A stretch of DNA of 64,000 bases from positions 51,662,557 through 51,726,556 of the forward strand of contig CM055097.1 in assembly GCA_029204225.1 (NCBI GenBank), in the 5' to 3' direction. Numbering within the stretch: the stretch's first letter is position 1; the number at the start of each line of letters is the position of its first letter. A program made the position numbers and the translations under genes. The notes beneath the pieces are model-generated. The model had not been told where the DNA came from, searched no databases, and saw only the letters and a list, made by a program, of their open reading frames with translations. This DNA is from Diphasiastrum complanatum. Taxonomy: Eukaryota; Streptophyta; Lycopodiopsida; Lycopodiales; Lycopodiaceae. Of this stretch, positions 10,122-21,619 are shown piece after piece.

Positions 10122-12240
10122 TATGAAAATAGAATTGCTACTTCTAGACACTTCTATCTCAAGTATAAACTTTAGGAAGCCTAGATCTACCATCTTGAAC
10201 TCACTAGATAAATCAACTTTTACTTTGTCTAAATATAAAGAAGGTTCATAAGCACTTAGTACAAAGCCAAGGGAATAGATAAAATCATGCTAGGTGCTTG
10301 CTTCAAGCCATATAGGCTCTTCCTTAAGTAGCCCACTTTTTGCTCCTCACCAACCTTGATAAAGCCCTCGAGTTGCATCATGTAGATTTCCTCTTCTAAG
10401 AAGCCATTCAGGAAAGCATTTGTCACATCCATTTGGTAGAGATCCCACTTGAACAAAGTAGTAATGCAAATGATTAATCTAATAGTTACAAGTTTAGCTA
10501 CAGGTGCAAATGTTTCTTCATAATCCAATCCTTTTACTTGAAGAAATCCTTTAACAACAAGACTAGCCTTGTACTTACTAATAGATCCATCTTGATTGTA
10601 CTTTATTCTATAAATCCACTTACATGCAAGTGGCTTTTTTCCCTCTTGGAAGATTTACAAGATTCCAAGTATGATTTTCTTCTAATGCATCATACTCTAC
10701 TTGCATTGCATCTCTCCAAACTTTAGATCTATATGCTTCTTCAAAAGATGATGGTTCTTCAAGCAATGTAACTAAGAAGGAGTAAGAGGTAGAAGATGTA
10801 GAGCCTTCCTTTTGCTTTCCCTTGTCCACATAGGTGAGCCTTGAGGGCTCGGCCTTGCTTCTTGTTGATCTTCTCGGCCCCCTTTGACTAGGATCTTTGT
10901 CTCCATCCTCGGGTTTGTCAAGATCCTCCTTGAGTTTGTCAAGATCCTCCTCGGGTTTGTCAAGATCTTCAATGCACAATGGGTTAGATCCCATAGACAA
11001 GCTTTTAGCAAATTGTGACTCATCAAAAAGTACATCCTTGCTTACCTTTACTTTCTTGGATATAGGATCATATATCCTATAGCCCTTGCTATTTTGTCCA
11101 TAGCCAACAAAAATCCCTTTGAAGGAGGTAGCATCTTCCTTCCTTCTTGTCTCCAAAGGGATGTGGACAAAACAAATACATCCAAAGATTTTAAAATCAT
11201 TTACATTGGGTTTCTTACCAAACAAAGCTTCATATGGTGAGATCCCATCAATAGCACTACTAGGAAGTCTATTACCCAAGTAATTAGCACAAGTTATAGC
11301 TTCTCCCCAAAATGAGATGGAAAGTGATGCATCAAGTCTTAAAGACTTTGCACATTCACATAGACTCCTATTTTACCTCTCGGCCACCCCATTTTGTTGG
11401 GGGGTGTAGGAACAAGTGTATTGCAATTTAATGCCATTGATCTCACAAACGTCTTTCATTTTATTGGAGGTGTACTCTCGTCCATTATCACATATTGTGC
11501 CTTGACGGAAGTACTAAGTTGCTTCTCAACTAGAGACTTGAACTTAATGAAAGCTTCATATACAAGACTTTTCTTTGATAGTAACTCAATCCATGTGAAT
11601 CTAGTACAATCATCTATAAATGTTACATACATCAAGGCACCTCCATTACTTGCATGTGAAAAACTATGTACATCGGAATGTATGAGATCCAAGGGAGAGG
11701 GAGATCTTGATGAAGATCTCTTGTAAGAAGATTTGTGTGACTTTGCAAGGCCACATGCCTCACACATCTTTCCACACTTTTTGAAAGCTTTTGGTAGGCT
11801 GAGAGCTAGTTCCTTGTTTGTCATTGATTTCATGGATTGAAGATTAGGATGGCCTAATCTCTTATGCCAAAGCTCCACTTGAGATAGCTCCTCCCTAGCC
11901 AAGTTCACACTTTCATTTGCAACATTAGCATCCAACTTGAAAAGTCTACCTTGCTTAATGCCACTAGCTATGCACTTATCATTTTTCAAGATGGAACAAA
12001 CTCCATTCTTGAAATGTACATCTACTCCATTGTCCATTAATTGTCCTACACTAAGCAAGTTTCTTGTTAAATGGTAAGAACATACAAAACATTATCTAGA
12101 TCTATCCTTTTAGATGTGCCTAAGCAAAGAGGAATAGATCCTATACCATATATCTTGCATTCTTAATCACTAGAAGTGTATATTGACTTCTTGGAGTCAT
12201 TACAAGAGAGAAGAGTAGAAAAATAATGCTTGATGCTTTG
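10122..12240 (-). pseudogene. copia pol remnant (protease end to RT), truncated at both ends
   Basis: Minus-strand reading from 12240: the end of protease, then LLSVGQLMDNGVDV and pre-integrase LWHKRLGHPN. Integrase follows (HSDVHSFSHASNGG, TFIDDCTRF), then the integrase C-terminal part (11279-10620: IFGCICFVHIP, GIFVGYGQNSKGYR). RT start is MQVEYDALEENHTW and RT core is NAFLNGFLEEEIY. The catalytic YVDD block is missing because SAYEPSLYLD runs straight into KVKVDLSSEFKMVDLG. A short degenerate repeat of EDLDK/PEEDLDK type (about 10915-10975) sits in the linker. No LTRs are attached. It is closely related to element A. Confidence 0.85.
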
Positions 12241-13282
12241 GCCAGTCTAATGATGTGAGGTGGAAGGCAAATAGCCTCAAAAAAGGCGAAACGTTACGAC
12301 CATCCAAATATATTAGCTATTTTCTCAGATCTTTATCCATACTCATGGTATTGTTGAAGTTGCCATATAGGGAAGAGCCTATAGTACACTACTTTAAATA
12401 TTCATAATGGTGTAATATAGATTGCATCACTTGGTAGAATCAAACTAATAACAAGAGGTGACAATGTGAAGACGATGAACTAGAGTGCCTTGACATTTGG
12501 TTTACGATTATCCTAAAAGAGAAAACAAATCCAAGACTAATTCCAAACACATTAGATGTTTTATCTTTATGAAGAGTGTTGAGGGAAGCATACAATTTAA
12601 TTTTAGTTAGAAGCATTAGAAGCTTTATTATGATGATGAAAAGAAAATATGCTAAAAGATTGACAATAAGGTGAAAGAGGAAGATCAATGATTTGAATAA
12701 TCTTTTGTAGAAATGTAGTGTAGCGGCACTTGGCTTTCAAAATCTTCCAAAGTAAGAAAAGGTATGCCATATTCACAAATTAAAGTAAGTTGGCATCTAT
12801 TCAAAAGTAAATGGTTTCTGATAGTCAATGCCTTAAAATTTTCAACACGCTTTGATTTTTGATGAGCATTGAGAGTTCCAAGAGAATTGTATGTTTTTAC
12901 TATGATTCACTAATTTTTAAGGCAGAGCGATAAAGTTTTAAAGGCATAGCTTCTTTGAAACTTTGGAACTTTTTGTTTCAAGTGAAATTGTTAAGGTGAA
13001 TCTTAATAGTTTCTAACTTTTTCTGTTTAGAGAATTATTTGCTAAGAATCTCCATTAGCACATGCTTTTACAATGCATGGTATATTCAAAATTTTCATAC
13101 TTATGAAATAATATTTGAATTGGATCCAAAGTTGATTCTCGGAGTTCCTTGATTCCAAGTCTAAAGATTTGGGTTTTGTTTTCGGTGGACCGTGGGGCAC
13201 TAGATAGGCTGGCCTGGACGGTGGAACTTGGAAGGAAGGGAGTCGGTGCGTGGAAATATTGCAGCCAGCCTTAAAGCAGCCA
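12241..13282. other. Spacer upstream of the host gene
   Basis: AT-rich DNA without a recognisable gene or repeat. A few antisense open frames (for example 12440-12688 and 13042-13350, minus) have no recognisable domain and the second covers the likely promoter, so I do not call them. Confidence 0.5.
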
Positions 13283-13291
13283 TGACGTGTC
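13283..13291 (+). promoter_or_regulatory. ABRE-like box upstream of the ERD7-like gene
   Basis: TGACGTGTC contains the core ACGTGTC of abscisic-acid-responsive elements bound by bZIP factors. It lies about 50 bp upstream of the TATA-like box. Members of this protein family are known to respond to drought, cold and senescence, so the site fits the gene, but function is inferred from the match alone. Confidence 0.5.
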
Positions 13292-13330
13292 CCATCTACG
13301 CGTAGCCAACTGTTAGTCCCCGTGTCTGCG

Positions 13331-13339
13331 ATTATAAGC
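13331..13339 (+). promoter_or_regulatory. TATA-like box of the ERD7-like gene
   Basis: ATTATAAGC lies about 370 bp before the start codon. A start site near 13360-13370 would give a 5' leader of about 340 bp, unless an unseen 5' UTR intron shortens it. No better TATA-like word is seen closer to the ATG. Confidence 0.4.
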
Positions 13340-13708
13340 ACCCAGCTCACTGCACAGCAACGAATAGGTTTTGTTAGATTTTTCTGCTTCTCCTTGTTTT
13401 GATAGCAGCAGAGGCTTCCGGGAGGAGTGCTTGTTTATTAGAGAGAGGAATTCTGTGCCCAGAGCTCAGACTTACCGTTTGGATCCCACTACATTTGAGT
13501 AGTCCCTCAACACTACTTGAGTAGACAGCAATATTTGTGGGGGTTGAGTCCAAATTATAGACGACATTTGAGCAATCACAAAGGGATCGCTCTGCAGACA
13601 TAGAGCATATAGTTCATATCATAGTCTCAGCATTTCTAAAAGGAGTGCTTTAAGCCCCAGCACAAATCTTTATTTGACTTCAATTATTAGTGTAAGCAGT
13701 GGCTGAGA

Positions 13709-15654
13709 ATGAAAGCTTTCTGGAGAAGGGGAAGAGGAGCTAGCTCCCGTGACGATGCCCAGACGCCTGCGCAGTTGGCTAACGGGACAGCTATGAGTCT
13801 AGAAGTAGTGGAGACATCCGAGGAAATACTGGTCACGATCCCCGGAGCGATGGTGCATCTAGTAGACGAGCAGCAAAGTGTTCTTTTGGCCAGTGGCGAC
13901 TTCAGTCTTGTAAGATTAGTTCAAAATGGAGATGGGATTGCTGTATTTGCGAAAGTGGGCGGCGATTTTCAGTGGCCAGTAGCGAAGGATGAAGCCACTG
14001 CCAAGCTCGATACATCCCATTACTTTTTTACTCTCCGGGTAGTCGATGGAGATGGAATAATAGCTTCTAATCCTTCTAGTGCAGAAAGATCTATGCAGCG
14101 GTCGGCGTCTACCATTAACAATGCTCAGAGTGCGGAAACCATGAGCTATGGAGTAACCTTTGACGTTGAAGGCAATGAGAAAACTTTGATGGATCTGGAC
14201 ATGCTATTGGGACAATATAGCTCGTTTTCTGCTCCAAAGGTGGTACAGGGAGGCAATAAAGATCACGCTTTGGTAGCTACAAATGACGCCATTGACAATT
14301 TCTCCCCACCAGCAGGGAAGAATATGCCTGCTGTTTCGTCCACAGACGACCTGACCACCGCCGCGTACTGGACCACCTTAGCTCCTAACGTACAAGAGTA
14401 CAACAGCAGCTTGGCAAAGGCAATTGCAACTGGATCAGGTCAAGTAATCAGGGGAATAATCCGGTGCAGCGATTCAACCATTTCGAAATTGCAGAAGGGT
14501 GAAACATATATGAAAGGCCGCATAAAGCCGGGCAGCAAGCAGGCTGAGTTCACCCCCCGCACCATGAAAAACATTCGAAGGTTTGTAACTCTTCGGCACA
14601 TGGCTCACGATGATGTGCTTAGGAAGAAAGTAAAGTTTCATTTGATCTCTTTTTAGTTAGCTAATGAGACGATCAGTCCATTAATAAAGTAAGCCGCTAG
14701 TTCTAAACCTAGCATACTCTACTTTCTGTGTTTCGATTGTGATTGCTCTGTGAAACTGATATCGAATCAAAGTAGGCTGTTTCATAAAAAAACCATTTTC
14801 CGATTTCCCATCTTGTTATGGATGCAGAGCTCGAAAGGTTTCTAAAATGTCACAGAAGACAGCAAAAGCTGTTCTCTCTGGGGTGGTAACCACAGCAGGA
14901 ATGATTTCTTCCTCCGTGATCCAGTCAAAGCCTGGCAAGAAGTTCTTTAAGCTTCTTCCAGGAGAAGTTGCCCTTGCTTCATTGGATGCTTTTGGTACGT
15001 GCTGGCCCTTGGGTCTCTTGACTTTGTCCGTCTACTAATTAATGTAGTGTTGAACGAGATTGAACAAACTGCTCATGACAAGGTTGCAAGCTACCATATG
15101 CACACTTGAAAGTCTTCGCGGACAAGTGTTACACCGTATCGATATTTTCAGCTCACGATGTGCGATTATAAATTCCTGTTTTATAAAATTTCAGGAAGAA
15201 TATTTGATGCGTTGGATGTAGCTGGCAAAAATGTGCTGTCAGCATCATCAGAGGCGACATCTGGAGTTGTCTCTCACAGGTATGATCAGTTTTTTCCTAA
15301 TATTTGAAATTGTTCTCATCAGGCCTCACATCGAAGAGGACTTTCGGATCTCCTGAGTTCCAAAACAGCTGTCTTTAGAAGCATGCGTTGGATATTTATT
15401 GATAGATGAGAGACGTTATATCAATCTGTAATTAATTTCGTAGCTTTGATATCTCTTTAAATTTTTGCAGATATGGAGAACAAGCTGCAGAGCTGACAAA
15501 GGATGGATTGGCAACATTTGGGCATGCTGCTGGAACCATGTGGACTTTATCAAAGATTCGGAAGGCATTCAATCCGAAAAATGCAACAAGTACTTCCACC
15601 ACTCTCATGAAAAGTGCAGCAAAAGGAGCTTATATTGGAGCAAAAGAGAGATAA
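13709..15654 (+). CDS. ERD7-like: ERD7-like senescence/dehydration-associated protein (four exons, 435 residues)
   Basis: Exons at 13709-14580, 14828-14994, 15195-15279 and 15471-15654 join in frame across three GT-AG introns of 247, 200 and 191 bp. Residues 34-112 form the conserved N-terminal part (ILVTIPGAMVHLVDEQ, LLASGDFSLVRLVQ, WPVAKDEATAKLD). About 218 to 425 is the C-terminal Senescence domain: YWTTLAPNVQEYNSSLAKAI, then VLSGVV, GKKFFKLLPGEVALASLDAF, VAGKNVLS, VSHRYGEQAAELTKDGL and KIRKAFNPK. Arabidopsis ERD7 binds acidic phospholipids and helps membrane remodelling in cold; the same domain occurs in animal spartin. The start is the first ATG of an open 290-codon exon that already contains the conserved N-terminal block. 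Retaining intron 1 would give a 315-codon product lacking most of the domain. All family blocks are intact, so it is probably a working gene. Confidence 0.93.
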
Positions 15655-17865
15655 GGAGTATTTGACTGGATGTAAATTGTGTACATTTCACATTAAGAAT
15701 TATTCTTGTTATCTCGTGCAGCCATGGGCGATCGTAATACAAAAGCTGTTTTGCACATGAAATTGATGCTTTTTCCATATTTTACATAGCCTATAGTCGG
15801 GAAAGAAGATTTTGAACACTTTTGCCTCAGGCTAGAATGCGGACAGGCCTATGCGCACGGCCTGCACCCTCTTGTTGCACTCCTCAAAAAACCTATTGGA
15901 AAGGAGTTATCTAAAAGTTCATGTATCCGTGCCGTAGAGTCCTAATTTTTTTGAAAAATACTCTCAAGAATCCTAAAATTAATAGAAGATAGCCTCAAGA
16001 ATTCTGCACCAAAAAATTTTTCAACTTACAAAATTGTAAAAGTTATTTGCTTAGGTTTCATTTGTATCACTGATTTATACAGGGCCAACAACAAATTTAA
16101 CATTGAGCAATCAACGATGAGCATTAGCATCAGCATCAGCATCGAAAAAGTCCTCAACATTGAGCAATCAGCGATTTACAGTTTCAGCAAGCATATGCCA
16201 TCATCTAGCAATAAGGATTTTGGAAAATTGCAAAGCTGAGCCCCGAGTCTGCCCAGTATTAATAACACCAACTCTCAATATCAAATAGCGTACATTTACT
16301 TTTACGTCACAATATAACTAAAGACTTGCAATATCACATTTAGTTTTCCAACGTGCTACATTTTTTTAAGCATTATGTACATATTGCTCTATGCAATTCA
16401 ACATTATATAAGTCTTCCTCTAAATATCCTACATAATGGGAACATTTACTCTAAAGTGTACATGTTCTCAACAAATTGTCATGTTATAAACTCGCTAACA
16501 ATCTGAATTTTTTCATCTTTTAGCAATTGTGAGTTTTTAGGATTTTTCACCTCTTATGCAATTTTATTCATGTCGGCTTTTTCTTGAAGTTGTGGAATCC
16601 ATTCTCAAAAGATGATGACTTTCTTAAACATAGCTTTTGTTGCACTCACCTGAGACTCTTTTGCTTGGAAGCCCGTCGGTACCCTCTCGACTAGGCCTAG
16701 CTATTTAATGCAAGATTGATTGGTGAACTTGATGAAAATGTTGGCTTATGTCATGCAAGTTAACCCCCATTTGACAATTTAGCAAAAAATAGAGTAGCAC
16801 TTGAGCCCCATCTATAACTATTGTTTCTAAAAGAAAAACTTATGTTGCATTGGGAGGACAATAGTTTGCTTTTCATTTTTTGAGGTCAGGCCTATATTGA
16901 TGAACTGATTGATTGATTGATTTTGTACCAATTCACAATTAATGAGATCCACATTTTCAGTGGTCTAACAACTATGGATCCACTCTTAAAGGGTTTTCCA
17001 TAATTTAGAAGCTAATTTAAGAAGTGCCCTAAGAGGACTCCAATCTAGCTACTAATTGTGAAAAGTGAAGGATGTAATGTGTTTAATCATTTAATATCTT
17101 CATTCAAGCATTGGAGTTTGCACAAAAGATCAAATCAATGAAAACTAGTCTCGTATTTTCACTACAATCTCTTCTAAATAATGTGGCAATTGCTCCTAAG
17201 TTCACTATGATCATCAAGCACAATGCATTCAATGCAACTTGAAGTTCATGTGGAACAATAAATCAACTTGATAGCATTCAAGTAAGCATTTACATCATCA
17301 AAATCAAGCATAGATTGATTCTACTACTTAGCTTTGGAAAACAATGTCTATAAATCTCAAAATTTCATCTCAAAGAGTGAAAATACAAATGATCCTTACC
17401 AAAGTAAATATCGGATGAGCTCAGATCTGAGTCAGATTTGAGTATTAGGGTTTAGATATTGACCCAATGTAAAAATCACATCCACTTGATGTTTGGATAG
17501 GTGAGTCATGTGCATTGTCACCAAAAGCCTTCAAATTAAGCTCATAATTTAGAACCTTAAATTCGAACTCAACTTTCCCACCTCTTGGGCATGTGAATGG
17601 ATTTTCAACACCTTTTGATTATCACATAACTATGTACAAGGAGGTGGGACCATAGTCAACCACAATTGATGCCATGTGGCATGTTCCAAACGAGCTAGTT
17701 TTTGACAATTTTAACACTTAATAGTCCCACTAAGACTTTGGTATTATGTTGTTCTACTTTGTTCATGGTGAAAGGTATTTCATCTTTTGTCTAAGCAATG
17801 TCCAAATTTTCCAAAAGAGTTTTAAGAGATTGTTTATTCATCCAATTCAAATTTTTGTTCAAATG
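15655..17865. other. Spacer downstream of the host gene
   Basis: No gene is recognised. It contains two copies of a 20-bp direct repeat AACATTGAGCAATCARCGAT starting near 16099 and 16156, separated by a short AGCATC run, and a short GATT run near 16905. No canonical AATAAA was seen close behind the stop codon of the host gene. Confidence 0.5.
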
Positions 17866-18330
17866 CTAAATACTAGGGTGGTTCCTTGTGCTTGTTCAAT
17901 CTAACGTTTACTAGGCCTAAAATGGGGTTAGGATATTCTCCTAGCTCATTGGTGCAAGAATATTGCATGATGGTGTGAGGAGTTGCGTTTGCCTTATTCA
18001 TGATGTGTTCTCTCACTACATGTCCATTTCGTTTATGTGCACATCTCTGGAAGTACACCAAAGCTATTGCCTCATCATTGGACTTGGGTTAAACAAGTAT
18101 GGGGGTGATCAAATTTTATTGTGGCATTTGGAGTATTAAATGCATTGAGTTCAATTGAACAGTTTTATATGGGTGGCCATAGCCACATTTCCTACACAAG
18201 AATTAATAGGCATTTGGTGATTTTATGTGGTTCACCACAACCAAAGCATCTCAAGGGTCCTCATTGGTTAGTTGCTCTTGGTTGATTATTATATATGAGA
18301 TAGACATCAACTTCAATCCCGTCCTCACCA
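17866..18330 (-). pseudogene. Decayed gag zinc-knuckle region, probably gypsy
   Basis: On the minus strand, 18210-18248 reads CFGCGEPHKITKC, a CX2CX3HX4C knuckle. In a second frame, about 18170-18196 reads CRKCGYGHPYK. The same pair occurs in order in gypsy F (FSCGENHKVAEC followed by CDCGYGHCYKDC, around 39320-39470), which suggests an eroded relic of that family. Stops and frame changes interrupt it. A 62-codon frame at 17873-18061 follows without a recognisable domain. Confidence 0.4.
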
Positions 18331-18959
18331 TATAGATTCATTTTCTAGATTATAATACTTTGTGGTGTGTCTAAAAACAATCCAATCTACCAGAAATATA
18401 TATTAGATCATTTGTGGTCTAGAGGCTTGTATTCAAGGCTGGAATAGAAATTGTTGCTAGCAATGATAGTTTCTGTGGTTTCTGGGAGATCGGTTGACAT
18501 CTATAAAAATAGCCTTGATGTAATTGCTAGGTAACTTGGTATTGCATTTGAGAAAGTACCAACATGCATTGAATGTAATTATTCTGAGTTCTATTGTGTC
18601 TCGTGGAATCACAAATTGGAACTGGTCCCTATGCAAGTTACTAGTGCATAGAAGACAATTATTGGTCGTATGATTTTGTTGGCAAATGAGACACTACATA
18701 TTGTCTCGTTTAGGAAACTATGTAGATGGGCTTGAATAAATATCTGGCTAGCCTTCGATTTAAGATATATGGCCTATAATGGATTTGATAAAAATTCAAC
18801 AATGTAATGTTCACAGATTCCAGCTGAATGTGAACACGATTCTTTTTTGTTCTTCTTTTTGTTACTTCCGTTGGTTACAGTTCTTTACGGTTCAATCTTC
18901 TTATTAGAATGGTTTCGAGTGCACTAAAATCTTTCATCGGGCTTCAGCGATATATCCAT
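18331..18959. other. Spacer before gypsy alpha
   Basis: Non-coding, AT-rich DNA; no repeat or gene seen. Confidence 0.4.
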
Positions 18960-20994
18960 CATAGTTTTCAGCTGCCGACTATTCCTGATGAATAGCGAAA
19001 AACAGAAGAGATCCCTGAAATTCCCCAGATTCCTATGAATCTGCTGAATATAGGTGTTGCTAAGGGGACTAGCATCACCTTGCCTTTGTCCTATGAAGAC
19101 TATCCCGCAGTATCTGCTATCCTTGATAGCGGATCAGGCATTAATATAATGGCTTTGTCCTTGGCAAAGTCATGGGGCTTCCATACCCTCGATCAACCAC
19201 GATACAAACTTCGCATGGTTGATGAACGCGTTACAGACCCTGATGGTCATTTATCAAATATCAAGGTTCGAATAGTAGGTGTCAAATTTGTAATCGATTG
19301 TGTCATCTTAGACTTACCAGAAGATGCCAATATTTATAAACTCATTCTTGGTACACCCTGGCTCCAGATGGCAGGTGTTGTCCAAGATTGGAAGCATAGC
19401 AAAATCACCTTTGGCAATCACGACAAACGAGTCACTGTTGACTCAATTGGCCATGTCAAGCCTGCTAAAGTTTATGATGATTGGTCACCACAACTTATGA
19501 CGAATCAGATAGTGTCCCGATTCAACCAAAAGGCCACTATACAAGATCCATGGACATAATTAATTGGGGTCAGGCACTAGCCACTGTGGACTGTGCTGAT
19601 TTAAATTGATGTCGCATTGAAACCGCTGCAAAAGCTGTGGATATTCTCCCATCTTCTACAGACATTAATACACCCATCATCCCGCTTATGATGATTGACC
19701 CGATTCCTATAGTGTGGTTCCCAAGAGAACCTAGAGTCTCTATCGCCCATGTTTCCGAAGAAAGTATTCTTTCCATGGATGATGCTGAAATGACGGATGA
19801 ACATGTACTCCTTTATCTAAATGCCCAATGTTATCCGCCAAAAGCAATTCCTCAGGAGATCAAGTCACCAGGGCCATTGGCTCATGTCCAACTGACATCC
19901 AAAGTACCCAACACATAGGTGTATAGGCTCAAACCCAAAGTATACACATGGGATGTGTATCCAGACGAAGTCTGGGATACAATCGATGATGACATGATAA
20001 GTGAGCCAACCACACCGCCCGCTCAAAAACCTCAAAAACCTTGGTTACAAAAAAATAAAATTATCGATACAAAATTAATCAAGCGTCAAAAACAGATGCG
20101 TGAGAAGCTTAAGCAGCAAACCAAACCATCAAACCAAGCTTCCACGTCCTGTAGTGACTCAACACAGATGATTCCAAAAGTTCCAGAAAACTTTGTGGAA
20201 CCACCTTTCGATCTTCCACAAAAATTTAAAGAATTCATATTGGATGACGTTGTTATCCAGTTACCGCAGCCACACCGGGAACCTACACCAAGTTCCAACT
20301 CCTTTGAAGGACCAGCTAAAACGATGTCGTTAGACCTTAAAGATCCTGACGAGGACATGGATCGCTTAGTTCATGTTGGTGCACACCTTTCGCCCGAACA
20401 ACTTTTTGATCTGGAAACTTTACTTCGCAAATACAGGGATGTATTTGCATGGAACTATACAGAAATGAAAGGAATTCCGCCTGAAGTAGTGGTTCATACG
20501 ATTCCTTTAGAAGACAACGCTAAGCCTATTAGGGCTAAACCTTACAGAAGTAACCCCGTCTATCACGAGAGAATCGATAAAGATATCAAGAAATTGCTAG
20601 ATGCTGGATTCATTTATGAAGTCCAACATACTGATTGGGTATCACCTATTATGGTTGTACCCAAGAAAAACGACAAACTTCGTATCTGGGTCGATCTCAA
20701 GAACCTTAATGCGATTGCAAATTCCCTTGTCTTTAATGACCCAAATCTTAAAGGAAGTGGCAGGAGCTGAAGCTTTCAGCTTCTTGGATGGATTCAGCGG
20801 TTATTTCTTTGTTCAAATAGCCCCTGAAGATAAACATAAAATGACCTTTGCCACAAAGAACGAGGTTTATGCTTATAATGTCATGCCTTTTGGCTTATGA
20901 AACGCCCCTTCAACGTTTCAGAGAGTCATGCAACTGGCCTTCCAAGACCTGTTACATCAGATTGTCAAGATTTATCTCGACGATCGGGGTGTAC
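18960..20994 (+). pseudogene. Gypsy alpha protease-RT fragment
   Basis: A Ty3/gypsy pol piece. The retroviral-type protease has SAILDSGSGINIMALS and the C-terminal block LILGTPWLQMAGVV (19035-19559). A linker follows, then the RT entry DVFAWNYTEMKGIPPEV and IRAKPYRSNPVYHERID (19919-20770). RT continues in a second frame with AFSFLDGFSGYFFVQIAPED, VMPFGL and KIYLDD. The sequence ends inside RT, a few residues past YLDD, at a junction with inverted gypsy DNA. RNase H and integrase are absent. Stops at 19557 and 19916 and a frameshift near 20750 show decay. Confidence 0.88.
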
Positions 20995-21294
20995 ATTTTA
21001 ATTCCCACTGATTCTGGAGATATAAAAATTTGATGAGTTTTTTTTTGGCTCTTTTCCCTCCAAAATACAGATTGGTGTGTTTTTTGAGTTTTTTGGATGA
21101 TTGATTCGGGTTTCAAGCTCTTAGAGGTTGTTCAGGGCCTCCTCTACCCTCTCACACCTCCTTCGCTAGCTGTGAACAGTCCCAAACACCAAAAAATACA
21201 GAAAACTAACTCTAAACTCCCAAAAATCTACCTAAACTACTCTAAAAAACAAGAAAATAGCTAAAATGCAACCAAACTAGTTAGTGGAAACCTA
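20995..21294 (-). other. Gypsy beta leader, truncated
   Basis: Non-coding. On the minus strand it aligns by eye with the leader of gypsy G3 after its PBS at 60900, sharing a GGTGTGAGAGGGTAGAGGAG-like block and CCTCTAAGAGCTTG. The match confirms its identity. It is cut after about 300 bp. Confidence 0.65.
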
Positions 21295-21312
21295 TCCCCG
21301 GCATCGGCGCCA
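21295..21312 (-). other. Primer-binding site of gypsy beta (tRNA-Asp type)
   Basis: The minus strand reads TGGCGCCGATGCCGGGGA, nearly the TGGCGCCGTTGCCGGGGA PBS used by plant Athila/Tat-like gypsy elements and assigned to tRNA-Asp. One spacer base separates it from the LTR end CCCACA. Confidence 0.85.
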
Positions 21313-21313
21313 C

Positions 21314-21610
21314 TGTGGGGTCTAAGATCTCTCATAGTATAGCCCTTCCGCCTGTCAACAAAGGTTAGATCACTGGATAGGAGCCTAACTATGCATAGAT
21401 GCTACTTTTAGTTAATTTCCTAGTTTCTCCCTTAACTCTACTCACCACTATACTACTCCTCTTTAACTCTACTCCTCTACACTAACATTCATCATAGTTT
21501 TGGTTGAAGAGAAGGAATAGAGAAGAAGAGATTGAGAAGGGAAGAGAAAGAGAGAGATAGAGAGTGAGGGTGGAGGTTAGCTCAAATGCTCCTTATGCTT
21601 GCTAATGGAA
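21314..21610 (-). repeat. Gypsy beta LTR (left boundary sharp, right approximate)
   Basis: The plus strand begins TGTGGGGTCT next to the PBS. The sense strand shares GCATAGTTAGG, GACAGGC and the CCA/TAACCTCCA-CT-rich block with the G3 LTR at about 60500-60898. It contains an imperfect CT-rich tract in the sense strand (about 21510-21580) at the position where G3 has a pure (TC)80 tract. Confidence 0.65.
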
Positions 21611-21619
21611 AAACATTCA

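Noticed and set aside
10915-10975. EDLDK-type codon repeat as a functional repeat protein
   Set aside because: It is a short degenerate duplication in the linker of a dead copia pol and has no second example.
13042-13601. Minus-strand open frames upstream of the ERD7-like gene
   Set aside because: They overlap its likely promoter and 5' leader, lack known domains and look like chance frames.
14581-14656. Exon 1 extended to the stop at 14656 as a 315-residue protein
   Set aside because: GTTTGT at 14581 is a good splice donor and joining to 14828 restores the conserved domain in frame; the extension is intron sequence.
16099-16175. 20-bp direct repeats as a CRISPR-like array
   Set aside because: Only two copies, in eukaryotic spacer DNA with a simple AGCATC run between them.
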